Shown: positions 26,187 to 35,057 of the stretch, piece by piece
How the letters are laid out: each line of letters begins with the position of its first letter
Position numbering within the stretch: position 1 is the first letter of the stretch
From: Paracoccus zeaxanthinifaciens ATCC 21588
Lineage (GTDB): Bacteria; Pseudomonadota; Alphaproteobacteria; Rhodobacterales; Rhodobacteraceae
DNA: 64,000 bases
Assembly (NCBI RefSeq): GCF_000420145.1
Contig: NZ_ATUJ01000004.1
Location: 186,001-250,000 of the forward strand
Direction: 5' to 3'
The notes under the pieces: generated by a model
What the model saw: the letters and a program-made list of their open reading frames with translations, nothing else
Told to the model about the DNA's origin: nothing
The model's database searches: none
Translations under genes and position numbers: made by a program

Positions 26187-27140
26187 TCAGTGCGGGGTCA
26201 CGCCCCGGATGCGTTCGGACCTGCGGCGCAGCAGCTCTACCGTGGTCAGCAGCGCGATCGAGAACACCACCAGCAGGGTCGCGACCGCAAGGATCGCAGG
26301 GCTGATCTGTTCGCGGATCCCGTTCCACATCTGGCGCGGGATGGTCTGCTGATCGGGTCCGGCGATGAACAGGACGGCCACGACCTCGTCGAAGGACGTC
26401 ACGAAGGCGAACAGCGCCCCTGAGATCACGCCCGGCAGGATCAGCGGCATCGTCACCTTGAAGAAGGTCCGCCGCGGGCTGGCCCCAAGCGATGCAGCCG
26501 CCCGGTTCAGCGACTGGTCGAACCCCACCAGCGTCGCCGTCACCGTGATGATGACGAAGGGAATCCCAAGCGTCACATGCGCGAAGATCACCCCCAGATA
26601 GGTGCCGGCCAGGCGCCCGCATTGCGGGTCCAGACCGAACAGGGTCAGCAGCTCGCACGGGTTCGAGTAGAAAAAGAACATCCCCGTCGCCGTGATGATC
26701 AGCGGCACGATCATGGGCGAGATCAGGATCGCCATGATCGCCCGCCGGAACGGCATTTCCGGGCGCGACAGGCCAAGCGCGGCCAACGTGCCCAGCACCG
26801 TCGCCAGGATGGTCGAGAAGATCCCGATGATGATCGAGTTCTTGGCCGCCTGCACCCATTTCGCATTCGCCCATGCATCGCCCCACCAGGACAGGTCGCG
26901 CGGCCCGTCGGGCGCGGTCATCCCGAAGGTCAGCAGGCTGTCGTACCAGCGCATGCTGTAGCCTTCGGGGTCGAAGCTCAGCATCTTGTCGGTGAAGGTG
27001 AAATAGGGCTCGGCGTTGAAGGACAGCGGGATGATGACCACGATCGGCGCGATCAGGAAGAAGAAGATCGCCGCGCAGATCGCGATATAGGCATAGTGCC
27101 AGATACGTTCGAGCGGGCTTGCATAGGTCGGAACTGCCAT
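26187..27140 (-). CDS. Polyamine-type ABC permease, PotC-like
   Basis: Inner-membrane permease of 317 aa. Six helices are visible, and the EAA loop reads NRAAASLGASPRRTFFKVTM. It has a larger periplasmic loop after helix 1 (PYFTFTDKMLSFDPEGYSM) than PotC itself. It is the last gene of a five-gene minus-strand operon (ATPase, two binding proteins, two permeases), three bases after the partner permease. Family members take up putrescine, spermidine or other small cations; the substrate is inferred only to that level. It is convergent with the AEC gene 15 bp away. Confidence 0.87.
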   Translation of the reverse strand: MAVPTYASPLERIWHYAYIAICAAIFFFLIAPIVVIIPLSFNAEPYFTFTDKMLSFDPEGYSMRWYDSLLTFGMTAPDGPRDLSWWGDAWANAKWVQAAKNSIIIGIFSTILATVLGTLAALGLSRPEMPFRRAIMAILISPMIVPLIITATGMFFFYSNPCELLTLFGLDPQCGRLAGTYLGVIFAHVTLGIPFVIITVTATLVGFDQSLNRAAASLGASPRRTFFKVTMPLILPGVISGALFAFVTSFDEVVAVLFIAGPDQQTIPRQMWNGIREQISPAILAVATLLVVFSIALLTTVELLRRRSERIRGVTPH

Positions 27141-27143
27141 CTT

Positions 27144-28442
27144 CTATCCCAGCTTCAGGTTGTCGACGCCGACCAGCCGGTCGTACAGCCAATAGAGCAC
27201 GAGGACCGCGCCCAGAAGCAGCGCGGCCAGCGCCGCCGCCATCGACCAGTTCAGCGTGTCGGTCATGTGCATCGCGATCATGTTGGAAATCAGCTGCCCC
27301 GACGATCCGCCGACCAGCGCGGGCGTGATGTAGTAGCCGACCGCAAGGATGAAGACGAGCATCGCCCCCGCCCCCAGCCCAGGCAGCGTCTGCGGGAAAT
27401 AGACCCGACGGAACGCCGTCCAGCTGGTCGCGCCAAGGCTGCGCGCCGCCCGGACATAGGACGGGTTGATCGTCCGCATCACGGAATACAGCGGCAGGAT
27501 CATGAAGGGCAGCAGGATATGCGTCATCGCGATGATCGTGCCCGTCTGGTTGTAGATCATCTGTAGCCTCTGCCCGTCCCCGATGATGCCCAGCCACACG
27601 AGGATGTCGTTGATCACCCCCTGCTGCTGCAGCAGCACCATCCAGCTGGTCGTCCTGACCAGAAGCGAGGTCCAGAAGGGCAGCAGAACCAGGATCATCA
27701 GCAGGTTCGACTTGCGCATGGGCAGCGTCGCCAGCAGATGCGCGATCGGAAAGCCCAGCACGAAGGTCAGCGCCGTGATCAGCCCCGACAGCCAGAAGGT
27801 CCGCCAGAACAGCGTCAGGTAGATGCGGCGGTTCTCGGGGACCTGCACGATCTCGCCCATCTCGTTGCGGGTGCGATCGACCGAGGCGAGGTAGAAGTTG
27901 GACGTGACCGCCGTCGAGGCGCTGCGCATCACCGACCACAGCTGCGGATCGCCCCATTCCTCGTCGATCTCCAGCAGGGCCTCGCGATAGGGCGGCTCGA
28001 TCCCGCGGCGGACCTTGCGCCCGGTCGAGGTGAACAGCGACCGCGTCCCCGCCATGTCGTAATTGATGCGCGTGCCGACCACGCCGATGCTGCGCGCCTC
28101 GGCGCTGGCGGTCAGGTCGGCGGCCAGCGCGGCCCATGCCGCATCGTCCGGTACGGTGCCCGCAGGGGTTTCGGCGAACCAGGCCGAGACCTGCGGCATG
28201 TTTGCCGAGAAGCCGTCATTGTGGAAAGAGCGTTGCAGCATCTGCCCGATCGGCACCACGAAGGTGATCAGGATGAAGGCCAGAAGCGGCGCGACCAGAA
28301 GGAAGGCGCGACGCCTTGCCTTGGACTGGCTGCGTGCCAGCGCGCGCGCAAGCGGCTTGCCATCCGCCGTGGTCAGCCTTGCGGGCGCGCCCGATGCCGT
28401 CGTGGCGATGGCTGCATGTGGATCAAGGGCTGCGTTCGCCAT
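27144..28442 (-). CDS. Polyamine-type ABC permease, PotB-like
   Basis: Inner-membrane permease of 432 aa, longer than E. coli PotB because of a periplasmic insert of about 130 residues after the first helix. The permease core carries LFWRTFWLSGLITALTFVLG, LVRTTSWMVLLQQQGVIND and the EAA loop VRAARSLGATSWTAFRRVYF. The insert is typical of a subgroup of alphaproteobacterial polyamine-like transporters. It is preceded by a 10 bp hairpin that separates it from the binding-protein gene and followed three bases later by the PotC-like gene. Confidence 0.88.
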   Translation of the reverse strand: MANAALDPHAAIATTASGAPARLTTADGKPLARALARSQSKARRRAFLLVAPLLAFILITFVVPIGQMLQRSFHNDGFSANMPQVSAWFAETPAGTVPDDAAWAALAADLTASAEARSIGVVGTRINYDMAGTRSLFTSTGRKVRRGIEPPYREALLEIDEEWGDPQLWSVMRSASTAVTSNFYLASVDRTRNEMGEIVQVPENRRIYLTLFWRTFWLSGLITALTFVLGFPIAHLLATLPMRKSNLLMILVLLPFWTSLLVRTTSWMVLLQQQGVINDILVWLGIIGDGQRLQMIYNQTGTIIAMTHILLPFMILPLYSVMRTINPSYVRAARSLGATSWTAFRRVYFPQTLPGLGAGAMLVFILAVGYYITPALVGGSSGQLISNMIAMHMTDTLNWSMAAALAALLLGAVLVLYWLYDRLVGVDNLKLG

Positions 28443-28461
28443 GTCGTCCCCGAAATTGGTC

Positions 28462-28487
28462 GGCCGCCGCGTCCTTGCGCGGCGGCC
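28462..28487 (-). repeat. Intercistronic hairpin between binding protein and permease
   Basis: Perfect 10 bp stem GGCCGCCGCG/CGCGGCGGCC with a six-base loop in the 52 bp gap. No U-tract follows, so it more likely stabilises the upstream binding-protein mRNA or causes partial termination than ends transcription. Confidence 0.6.
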
Positions 28488-28494
28488 ATCGTGG

Positions 28495-29577
28495 TCAGGA
28501 AGCAGCCAGCCAGGCGTTGAAGCGCTCGCTCAGCTCGGCATCGTGGTCGGCCCAGAATTCCGGGTCGTCCATGACGGCATTCTCCAGCGCCTCGGGGCTG
28601 GTCGGCATGTGGGGCGCCATCTCGGTCTCTCCGTCCTGGTACAGCCCCACCAGGTCGGCCGAGGATTTGCGCGCCGGGCCATAGGCGATGTATTTCGCCT
28701 GGTCCGCCAGCCGCTGCGTGTCGGTCGCGAATTTCAGATAGTCCATCGCGGCTTCGGGATTGGGCGCGCCCTTCGGGATCACGAACATGTCCATGTCCAT
28801 GTACTGCCCGTCCCAGATCACCTCGAAGGGCTGGCCCTCGGCGACCATCGCGTCGAAGATGCGGCCGTTATAGACGGTCGTCATGCTGACCTCTCCGTCG
28901 GCCAGAAGCTGCACGGGCTGGGCGCCCGCTTCCCACCAGACGACGTCGTCCTTGATCGTGTCCAGCTTGGCGAAGGCGCGTTCCACACCCTCGTCGCTGC
29001 CCAGCTCGTCATAGACGTCGGCAGCGGCGACCCCGTCCGCGATCAGCGCCAGGTACAGCGTGCGCTTGGGGTTCTTCGGCAGGCCGCGTTTGCCCGGGAA
29101 GGTCTCGGTGTCGAAGAAATCGACCGCGCTGGTCGGGGCGTCGCCCTCGAACTTGGTCGTGTTGTAGGAAATGACCGTCCCCCAGACGATGTTCGCGACC
29201 GCGCAATCCAGCAGCGCGCCATCCACGAAGTCCTCGGTCGCGGCGGTGCCGTCGGGTGCGGCGGGCAGGCTTGCAGGGTCGATCTCGACCAGCGCGCCCT
29301 CGTCGCAGAGGCGGATCGCGTCGCTGACCTCGATGTCGAAGACGTCGCCGGTGACGTTGCCGGCCTCGACCTGCGCCTTGAGGGGCGTGGCGGGGTTGTC
29401 GGCGGCGATCATGTTGACCTTGACGCCCGTCTCCTCGGCGAAGGGCTTGTTATAGGCCTCGACCTGGCTTTTCTCATAGGCACCACCCCACGAGACGACG
29501 TTGACCTCTTGCGCGGTCGCGGGAAAGGCCATGCCCGCAAGGGCGGTGGACAGGATAAGCGTCGATTTCACGTGCAT
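28495..29577 (-). CDS. ABC transporter periplasmic binding protein, PotD-like, copy 1
   Basis: Secreted solute-binding protein of 360 aa with a signal peptide of about 22 residues ending ATAQ. The start MHVKSTLIL is set by GGGAG three bases upstream. Mature-protein segments VVSWGGAYEKSQVEAYNKPF, AADNPATPLKAQVEAGNV and KLDTIKDDVVWWEAGAQP identify the PotD/PotF superfamily. It is clearly paralogous to the neighbouring protein at 29671, sharing all these segments and the C-terminal HDAELSERFNAWLA. Two hairpins separate the two genes. It delivers an unknown, probably cationic, ligand to the permeases at 27144 and 26187. Confidence 0.9.
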   Translation of the reverse strand: MHVKSTLILSTALAGMAFPATAQEVNVVSWGGAYEKSQVEAYNKPFAEETGVKVNMIAADNPATPLKAQVEAGNVTGDVFDIEVSDAIRLCDEGALVEIDPASLPAAPDGTAATEDFVDGALLDCAVANIVWGTVISYNTTKFEGDAPTSAVDFFDTETFPGKRGLPKNPKRTLYLALIADGVAAADVYDELGSDEGVERAFAKLDTIKDDVVWWEAGAQPVQLLADGEVSMTTVYNGRIFDAMVAEGQPFEVIWDGQYMDMDMFVIPKGAPNPEAAMDYLKFATDTQRLADQAKYIAYGPARKSSADLVGLYQDGETEMAPHMPTSPEALENAVMDDPEFWADHDAELSERFNAWLAAS

Positions 29578-29618
29578 TTCTCCCAGTTGGTTCGGGCGTC
29601 TGTCGCGCCCTGTCATCA

Positions 29619-29661
29619 GCCCCGTTCGGGGCGTGGTGCCGGGCGGGTGCGCCCCGCCCGG
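29619..29661 (-). repeat. Two intercistronic hairpins between paralogous binding proteins
   Basis: Hairpin 1 is GCCCC/GGGGC with a four-base loop at 29619-29632. Hairpin 2 is a 9 bp stem CCGGGCGGG/CCCGCCCGG with a five-base loop at 29639-29661. Both lie in the 93 bp gap between the two binding-protein genes and lack U-tracts. Confidence 0.6.
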
Positions 29662-29670
29662 TCGTTCGCG

Positions 29671-30741
29671 TCAGCCTGCCAGCCAGGCGTTGAAGCGTTC
29701 GTTCAGCTCGGCGTCGTGATCGACCCAGAACTCCAGGTCGGATCCGAGCGCATTGGTCATGTTCGCATCGGTCGTCGGCAGATGGGGGCCCATCGGCTGG
29801 TCGGTGCCCTCGATATTGCCGACCATCGCGGCGGCCGAACGGCGCGGCGGGCCATAGCTGATGAACTCGGCCGCGCGGGCCTGCGGCGCGGGCGCCGTGG
29901 TCCAGGCGACGAATTCCAGCGCATCCTCGAGGTTGGGGGCACCGGCGGGGATCACCCAGCCCTCCATCTCGAAGATCTGGCCGTCCCAGATGATCTCGAA
30001 CGGCTGACCGTCGGCCTGCGCGGCGTTGAAGATGCGCCCGTTGAAGGCATAGGCCATGCTGACCTCTCCGTCCGCCAGAAGCTGCGGCGGCTGGGCGCCT
30101 GCCTCCCACCAGATGACGTCGTCCTTGATGGTGTCCAGCTTGGCGAAGGCGCGCGCCACGCCCTCGTCGGTGGCCAGCGTATCATAGACCTCGTCGGCGG
30201 GAACGCCGTCGGCCATCAGCGCCAGTTCCAGGTTGAACTTGGCGCCCTTGCGCATGGTGCGCTTGCCGGGGAAGCCCTCGGTGTCGAAGAAATCGGCGGG
30301 CGTCGCGGGCTTGGCATCCGCGAAGGCCTCGTCGTTGAACGCCAGCACCATCGAGTAGACATCCGTGCCCACGAAGCATTCGGTCACCGCGCCATCGATG
30401 AAATCGTCCATCGCGGCGGTGCCATCCTCGGCGGCCTTCAGGATCGCGGGGTCGATCGGCTCGACCAGCCCCTCGTCGCACAGGCGCACGGCATCGGCAT
30501 ATTCGACCGACGCCACGTCGATCGAGACGTTGCCTGCCTCGACCTGCGCCTTGATCGGCGTCGCGGGATTGTCGGCGTCGGACATGACGACCTCGGTCCC
30601 GGTCTCGGCCATGAAGGGCTTGGCATAGGCCTCGAGATGGCTGTTGCCATAGGCGCCGCCCCAGGACAGCAGGTTGACCTCGGCCATGGCAGGCGCGGCG
30701 GTCATGCCGATCGCGGTGCCGAGCATCAGAATACGCTTCAT
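29671..30741 (-). CDS. ABC transporter periplasmic binding protein, PotD-like, copy 2
   Basis: Secreted binding protein of 356 aa with a signal peptide ending AMAE after about 20 residues. The start MKRILMLGT follows GGGAG. It shares LLSWGGAYGNSHLEAYAKPF, DADNPATPIKAQVEAGNV and KLDTIKDDVIWWEAGAQP with copy 1, so the pair arose by tandem duplication and has since diverged, for example in the ligand-site stretch after EDFVDGAL/DDFIDGAV. Distinct ligand ranges feeding one permease pair is a reasonable inference. It is 83 bp downstream of the ATPase gene. Confidence 0.9.
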   Translation of the reverse strand: MKRILMLGTAIGMTAAPAMAEVNLLSWGGAYGNSHLEAYAKPFMAETGTEVVMSDADNPATPIKAQVEAGNVSIDVASVEYADAVRLCDEGLVEPIDPAILKAAEDGTAAMDDFIDGAVTECFVGTDVYSMVLAFNDEAFADAKPATPADFFDTEGFPGKRTMRKGAKFNLELALMADGVPADEVYDTLATDEGVARAFAKLDTIKDDVIWWEAGAQPPQLLADGEVSMAYAFNGRIFNAAQADGQPFEIIWDGQIFEMEGWVIPAGAPNLEDALEFVAWTTAPAPQARAAEFISYGPPRRSAAAMVGNIEGTDQPMGPHLPTTDANMTNALGSDLEFWVDHDAELNERFNAWLAG

Positions 30742-30824
30742 CGAAAAAACTCCCGAACATGGTTGATGCGGCGATGTTGGCCGTCGTTCTTGGCCGCCAT
30801 TGGGGGCGGCGGGCCGGCGCGCGC

Positions 30825-31928
30825 TCAGACCGGGTCCAGCGCGCGGGCGTCCTGGGGATGCCATCCGATGCGGATCTGCTGACCGGCCTCCAGCCGCGTC
30901 TGTCCGATGGTGTTGCGCATCTTCATGACGAAATTGTCGCTGCCCGCGACCGACAGGCGGGCGCGCAGGATGTCGCCCATATAGACGACATCCATGACCC
31001 GCGCCTCGATCGTATGGGCGCCGGGGGGCATCATCTCGGGCTTGAACTCGACACGCTCGGGGCGGATCGAGACGGTCGTGCGCTGACCCTTCTCGCGGAT
31101 GTTCACGGCGGTGGCGTCGATCAGCCCGCCGCCGTCCAGACGCACCAGCGCCTTGTCGCCCTGAAGATCCTCGATCACGCCGGCAAGGGCGTTGTTCTCG
31201 CCGATGAAGCCCGCGACGAAGCTGTTCTCGGGGGCCTCGTACAGCTGCGCAGGCGGGGCAAGCTGCTGGATCCGCCCGTCATTGAAGACGGCGATGCGGT
31301 CCGACATGGTCAGCGCCTCGCCCTGGTCATGGGTCACATAGACGACGGTGATTCCAAGATCCTCGTGCAACTGCTTGATCTCGAACTGCATATGTTCGCG
31401 CAGCTGCTTGTCCAACGCGCCCAGGGGTTCGTCCATCAGAACCAGTTCGGGATCGAAGACCAGCGCCCGCGCCAGGGCGATGCGCTGCTGCTGGCCACCC
31501 GAAAGCTGCGCGGGGCGACGGCTGGCAAAGCTGCCCATCTGCACCATGTCCAGCGCGCGCTTGATGCGGTCCTCGCGCTCGGCCTTGGTCATGCCGCGCA
31601 CTTCCAGCGGAAAGGACAGGTTCTCGCCCACGGTCATGTGGGGGAACAGGGCATAGTTCTGGAACACCATGCCGATGCCGCGCTTGTGCGGGGGCACCTG
31701 GTTGATCGGCCGCCCGTCCAGCCGGATGTCGCCATGGGTCGCGGTCTCGAAGCCCGCAAGCATCATCAGGCAGGTGGTCTTGCCGGACCCGGACGGCCCC
31801 AGCATGGTCAGGAATTCGCCCTTGCCGATTGCAAGGTTCAGATCCTTCACGACAAGTGTCTGACCGTCATAGCTTTTCTGCACATGCTCGAAGGCGACGA
31901 ATGCGTCGCCACTACGGTTGTCCAGCAA
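30825..31928 (-). CDS. Polyamine-type ABC transporter ATPase, PotA-like
   Basis: Membrane-associated ATPase of 367 aa, first gene of the five-gene operon. Walker A GPSGSGKTTC, Q-loop FQNYALFPHMTVGEN, signature [15 protein letters not shown], Walker B LVLMDEPLGALD and the switch histidine VTHDQGEAL are all intact. A TOBE domain follows, from about residue 275. The best start is a TTG at 31926-31928: it is preceded by AGGGAG with eight bases of spacing, and no ATG or GTG occurs before the conserved core. Its upstream region is shared with the intrinsic terminator of the convergent helicase side. Confidence 0.9.
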   Translation of the reverse strand: MLDNRSGDAFVAFEHVQKSYDGQTLVVKDLNLAIGKGEFLTMLGPSGSGKTTCLMMLAGFETATHGDIRLDGRPINQVPPHKRGIGMVFQNYALFPHMTVGENLSFPLEVRGMTKAEREDRIKRALDMVQMGSFASRRPAQLSGGQQQRIALARALVFDPELVLMDEPLGALDKQLREHMQFEIKQLHEDLGITVVYVTHDQGEALTMSDRIAVFNDGRIQQLAPPAQLYEAPENSFVAGFIGENNALAGVIEDLQGDKALVRLDGGGLIDATAVNIREKGQRTTVSIRPERVEFKPEMMPPGAHTIEARVMDVVYMGDILRARLSVAGSDNFVMKMRNTIGQTRLEAGQQIRIGWHPQDARALDPV

Positions 31929-32096
31929 TAGGCGCTCTCCCTGTTGTCGGTTTGTCGTTCAGCGCAGTCGGAGGTTAAGCGCCCCCCGGCCAAGCTGGCA
32001 ACATTATTTGCGACATGGTTGCGCCACGGCACGGGGGTCTTGCATCCCCCGATCCGGCATGAGGGCGGGCGAAATCTTTCGCTGCCCCAGAAAAGG

Positions 32097-32132
32097 CAAA
32101 CCGCCGCCCGAAGAACGGGCAGCGGTTTTTTT
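32097..32132. terminator. Intrinsic terminator downstream of the DbpA-like helicase
   Basis: Imperfect stem AACCGC-C-GCCCG/CGGGC-A-GCGGTT with a five-base loop. On the minus strand it lies 19 bp after the helicase stop and is followed by TTTGCCTTTT; on the plus strand it is followed by T7. It can therefore serve in both directions. Confidence 0.75.
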
Positions 32133-32150
32133 CATCGTCGAAGCAGCGGC

Positions 32151-33890
32151 TTACCAGGCTTTCTTCGGGCCCTTGCGATGGGGCTTCTTGCCCTCGCGGC
32201 GGGGGCCGTCCTTGCCCGGGCCCGGTCGGCTGTTCGGCCGCTGGAATTTCGCGGGCTTGCCACCCGGTGCGCGGCGCGCCTCGGGGCTCAGGTCGGGCTC
32301 GCCCTCCATCCGCAGCATCGTGATCTCGTCGGTCAGCTCGGATGCCTCGCCAAAGCGCTTGGCGTCCTTGGCCGCGATCTGGACATAGCTGTCGTCCTGA
32401 CGGATGCGGATGGCACCGATGGATTCACGGCCGATCCCGCCGGCATCGCAGATCTTGGGCAGCAGCCAGCGCGGCTCGGCACGGCCGGTATGGCCGACCG
32501 TCAGGCGGAACCAGACCGAGGGCCCGATCTCGCGCGCGGGGCGCGGCTCGCGCGGTTCGCGGGGTGCGCGCGGGTCCGAGGAATTGCGCGGCTGGACCGG
32601 CGTCACCTCTTCGGGGGCCGGACGGCCCTCGCGCCACAGGCGCAGGATGCCGGCGGCCAGCGCCTCGGGGGTGAAGCGTTCCATCAGGTTGGCGATATGC
32701 GCGGCATCGTCGCCGATCGGATCGTTCAGCGCGGGGCTGTCCAGGAGGCGGGCCTCGTCGCGGGCCTCGACCTCTTCGGCGGTGGGCGCGGGGCCCCATT
32801 CCGCGACGACGCGGGCACGCTGCAGCAGGCGCTGCGCTCGCGACTGTTCCGACACGGGCACGATCAGGGCGGACACGCCCTTGGCCCCTGCCCGACCCGT
32901 GCGGCCCGAACGGTGCAGCATGGTTTCGGGGTTCGTCGGCAGGTCGGCGTGGATCACCAGTTCCAGGCCCGGCAGGTCGATGCCGCGTGCGGCAACGTCG
33001 GTCGCGATGCAGACGCGGGCGCGGCCGTCACGCAGCGCCTGAAGCGCGTGGTTGCGTTCCTGCTGGCTCAGCTCGCCCGACAGGGCGACGGCCTTGAAGC
33101 CGCGGTTCGACATGCGCGACAGCAGGTGGTTCACGTTCGCACGCGTCTTGCAGAAGATGATCGAGGTCTGGGCCTCGTGCAGGCGCAGCAGGTTGAAGAT
33201 CGCCGGTTCGCGGTCGCGGCCGCTGACCGTGATCGCGCGATAGGAGATGTCGCCGTGCTGGCGCGATTCGCCGATGGCGCTGATGCGCAGCGCGTCGTTC
33301 TGGAAGTCGCGGGCCAGCGCCTCGATCGCGGGCGGCACCGTGGCCGAGAACATCAGCGTGCGGCGGCTTTCGGGCGCAGCACCCAGGATGAACTCCAGGT
33401 CCTCGCGGAAGCCGAGGTCCAGCATCTCGTCGGCCTCGTCCAGGACGGCGACCTTCAGCGCGGTCAGGTCCAGGCCCCCGCGGTCGATATGGTCGCGCAG
33501 ACGGCCGGGCGTGCCCACAACGATCTGTGCGCCCTGCTGCAGCGCGCGGCGTTCGTTGCGGTAATCCATCCCGCCCACGCAGGTCGCGATGCGCGCCCCC
33601 GCATAGAGCCAGCTGAGTTCGCGCGCCACCTGCAGCGCCAGTTCGCGCGTCGGCGCGATCGCCAGCGCACGCGGCAGCGCGGCTTCGGGCAGGGTGTCGT
33701 TCTTCAGCACTTCGGGGCCCATGGCCAGGCCGAAGGCTACGGTCTTTCCCGAACCGGTCTGCGCGGACACCAGAAGGTCGCGGCCCTGCGCGTCATCCGC
33801 CAGGACGGCGGTCTGCACGGAGGTCAGGCTGTCATAGCCCTTTTCGGCCAGCGCCGCGGCAAGCGGTGCGGGAATTTTGTGGTCGGTCAT
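32151..33890 (-). CDS. DEAD-box RNA helicase with DbpA-type RNA-binding domain
   Basis: RNA helicase of 579 aa. The core carries SAQTGSGKTVAFG, APTRELALQV, VLDEADEMLD, FSATVPPAI, TDVAARGIDLPG and HRSGRTGRAG. A C-terminal domain at about residues 455-525 (VWFRLTVGHTGRAEPRWLLP, SIGAIRIRQDDSYVQIA) matches the DbpA RNA-binding fold, and the last 40 residues are strongly basic. Relatives (DeaD/DbpA) act in ribosome assembly and in the cold. The ATG encoding MTDHKIPAPLAA is preferred over longer starts with unconserved sequence. It is transcribed away from the thiamine operon. Confidence 0.9.
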   Translation of the reverse strand: MTDHKIPAPLAAALAEKGYDSLTSVQTAVLADDAQGRDLLVSAQTGSGKTVAFGLAMGPEVLKNDTLPEAALPRALAIAPTRELALQVARELSWLYAGARIATCVGGMDYRNERRALQQGAQIVVGTPGRLRDHIDRGGLDLTALKVAVLDEADEMLDLGFREDLEFILGAAPESRRTLMFSATVPPAIEALARDFQNDALRISAIGESRQHGDISYRAITVSGRDREPAIFNLLRLHEAQTSIIFCKTRANVNHLLSRMSNRGFKAVALSGELSQQERNHALQALRDGRARVCIATDVAARGIDLPGLELVIHADLPTNPETMLHRSGRTGRAGAKGVSALIVPVSEQSRAQRLLQRARVVAEWGPAPTAEEVEARDEARLLDSPALNDPIGDDAAHIANLMERFTPEALAAGILRLWREGRPAPEEVTPVQPRNSSDPRAPREPREPRPAREIGPSVWFRLTVGHTGRAEPRWLLPKICDAGGIGRESIGAIRIRQDDSYVQIAAKDAKRFGEASELTDEITMLRMEGEPDLSPEARRAPGGKPAKFQRPNSRPGPGKDGPRREGKKPHRKGPKKAW

Positions 33891-34107
33891 TGAAATCGCC
33901 AATTGTGGGGGAACGTTCGAACCCCGATGGGTGGCACCCCCAGCCCTTGCGATCCGCCCCAAGCCAAGGGGCCATCGCGCCTTGGACATGCGGCACCGAA
34001 GCGCGCCTTCTAGGGCGGGCGCGCGGCAAAGTCCATGCCCCATCGGCACCCCGCCGCATTATTTCCCCTTGAAGCGCGCCCGGCCCGGCACTAGCGTCCG
34101 CCCGATG

Positions 34108-34196
34108 ACCGTTGGGGTGCCCCGTCATGGGGCTGAGAGGCTGCGTGCCAACCCATCGAACCTGATCCGGTTTGCACCGGCGGAGGGAACGGTTCC
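34108..34196 (+). promoter_or_regulatory. TPP riboswitch (THI element)
   Basis: The conserved core is complete: GGGGTGCC near 34114, GCTGAGAGG at 34132-34140, ACCC followed by GAACCTGATC at 34158-34167, and the closing CGGAGGGAACG at 34181-34191. It ends about 60 bp before the GTG of thiD, whose ribosome binding site AGGAGG is at 34247-34252. No U-tract terminator follows, so control of translation initiation is more likely than attenuation. Confidence 0.95.
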
Positions 34197-34256
34197 GGCC
34201 CGCAGGCACATCTTGCGCAAGGCCCCCCGTCACCCCCGCCCCACCAGGAGGATGAC

Positions 34257-35057
34257 GTGACGACCCCCATTGCCCTGACCATCGCAGGCTCTGATTCCGG
34301 CGGAGGCGCGGGAATCCAGGCCGACCTCAAGACCTTCTCGGCGCTTGGCGTCTATGGTGCCAGCGTGGTGACGGCACTGACCGCGCAGAACACGCTTGGC
34401 GTCGGCATGGTCGAGCCCGCAAGTCCCGCCATGATCCGCGCCCAGATGTCGGCGGTGCTGGGCGATCTGGACGTGCGCGCGATCAAGCTGGGGATGCTGG
34501 GCGATGCCGAGGCCATCGACGCCGTGGCCGTTGAGCTGCCCGACGACATGCCGGTCGTGCTGGATCCGGTGATGATCGCGAAATCGGGGGATGCGTTGCT
34601 GCGACCCTCGGCCATCAGGTCGCTGCGGGACCGGCTGATGACCCGCGCCGATCTGCTGACACCCAACATCCCCGAGGCCGCCTGCCTGCTGGGCACGCGC
34701 GATGCGACATCCGAGGATGGGATGATCGAACAGGGCCGCGCGCTGCTGGATCTTGGCGCCCGCGCGGTGCTGATGAAGGGCGGGCACCTGGCGGGCGATA
34801 TCTGCCCCGACCTTCTGATCACCCCGGGCGGCGTCCTGCGCCTCAGCGCGCCGCGCCGCGCCACGCCCAACACCCACGGCACCGGCTGCACACTGTCGGC
34901 CGCGATCGCGGCGGGGCTGGCGCAGGGCAAGGGCATGGCGGATGCGGTCCGGGCCGCGCATGGCTATCTGCAGGGTGCCATCTCCGCGGCGGACGGGCTG
35001 GGCGTCGGCGGCGGGCACGGGCCGGTGCATCATTTCCACGCGGCCTGGCATGGCTGA
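34257..35057 (+). CDS. thiD: Hydroxymethylpyrimidine/phosphomethylpyrimidine kinase
   Basis: Thiamine-pathway kinase of 266 aa that phosphorylates HMP and HMP-P to HMP-PP. The N-terminal [20 protein letters not shown], the [13 protein letters not shown] segment and the anion-hole motif [18 protein letters not shown] are diagnostic. It starts with GTG at 34257, preceded by AGGAGG; the nearby ATG at 34252 runs into a stop after one codon. It is first in thiDOSGE under the TPP riboswitch. The last codons overlap thiO by eight bases. Confidence 0.95.
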   Translation: MTTPIALTIAGSDSGGGAGIQADLKTFSALGVYGASVVTALTAQNTLGVGMVEPASPAMIRAQMSAVLGDLDVRAIKLGMLGDAEAIDAVAVELPDDMPVVLDPVMIAKSGDALLRPSAIRSLRDRLMTRADLLTPNIPEAACLLGTRDATSEDGMIEQGRALLDLGARAVLMKGGHLAGDICPDLLITPGGVLRLSAPRRATPNTHGTGCTLSAAIAAGLAQGKGMADAVRAAHGYLQGAISAADGLGVGGGHGPVHHFHAAWHG

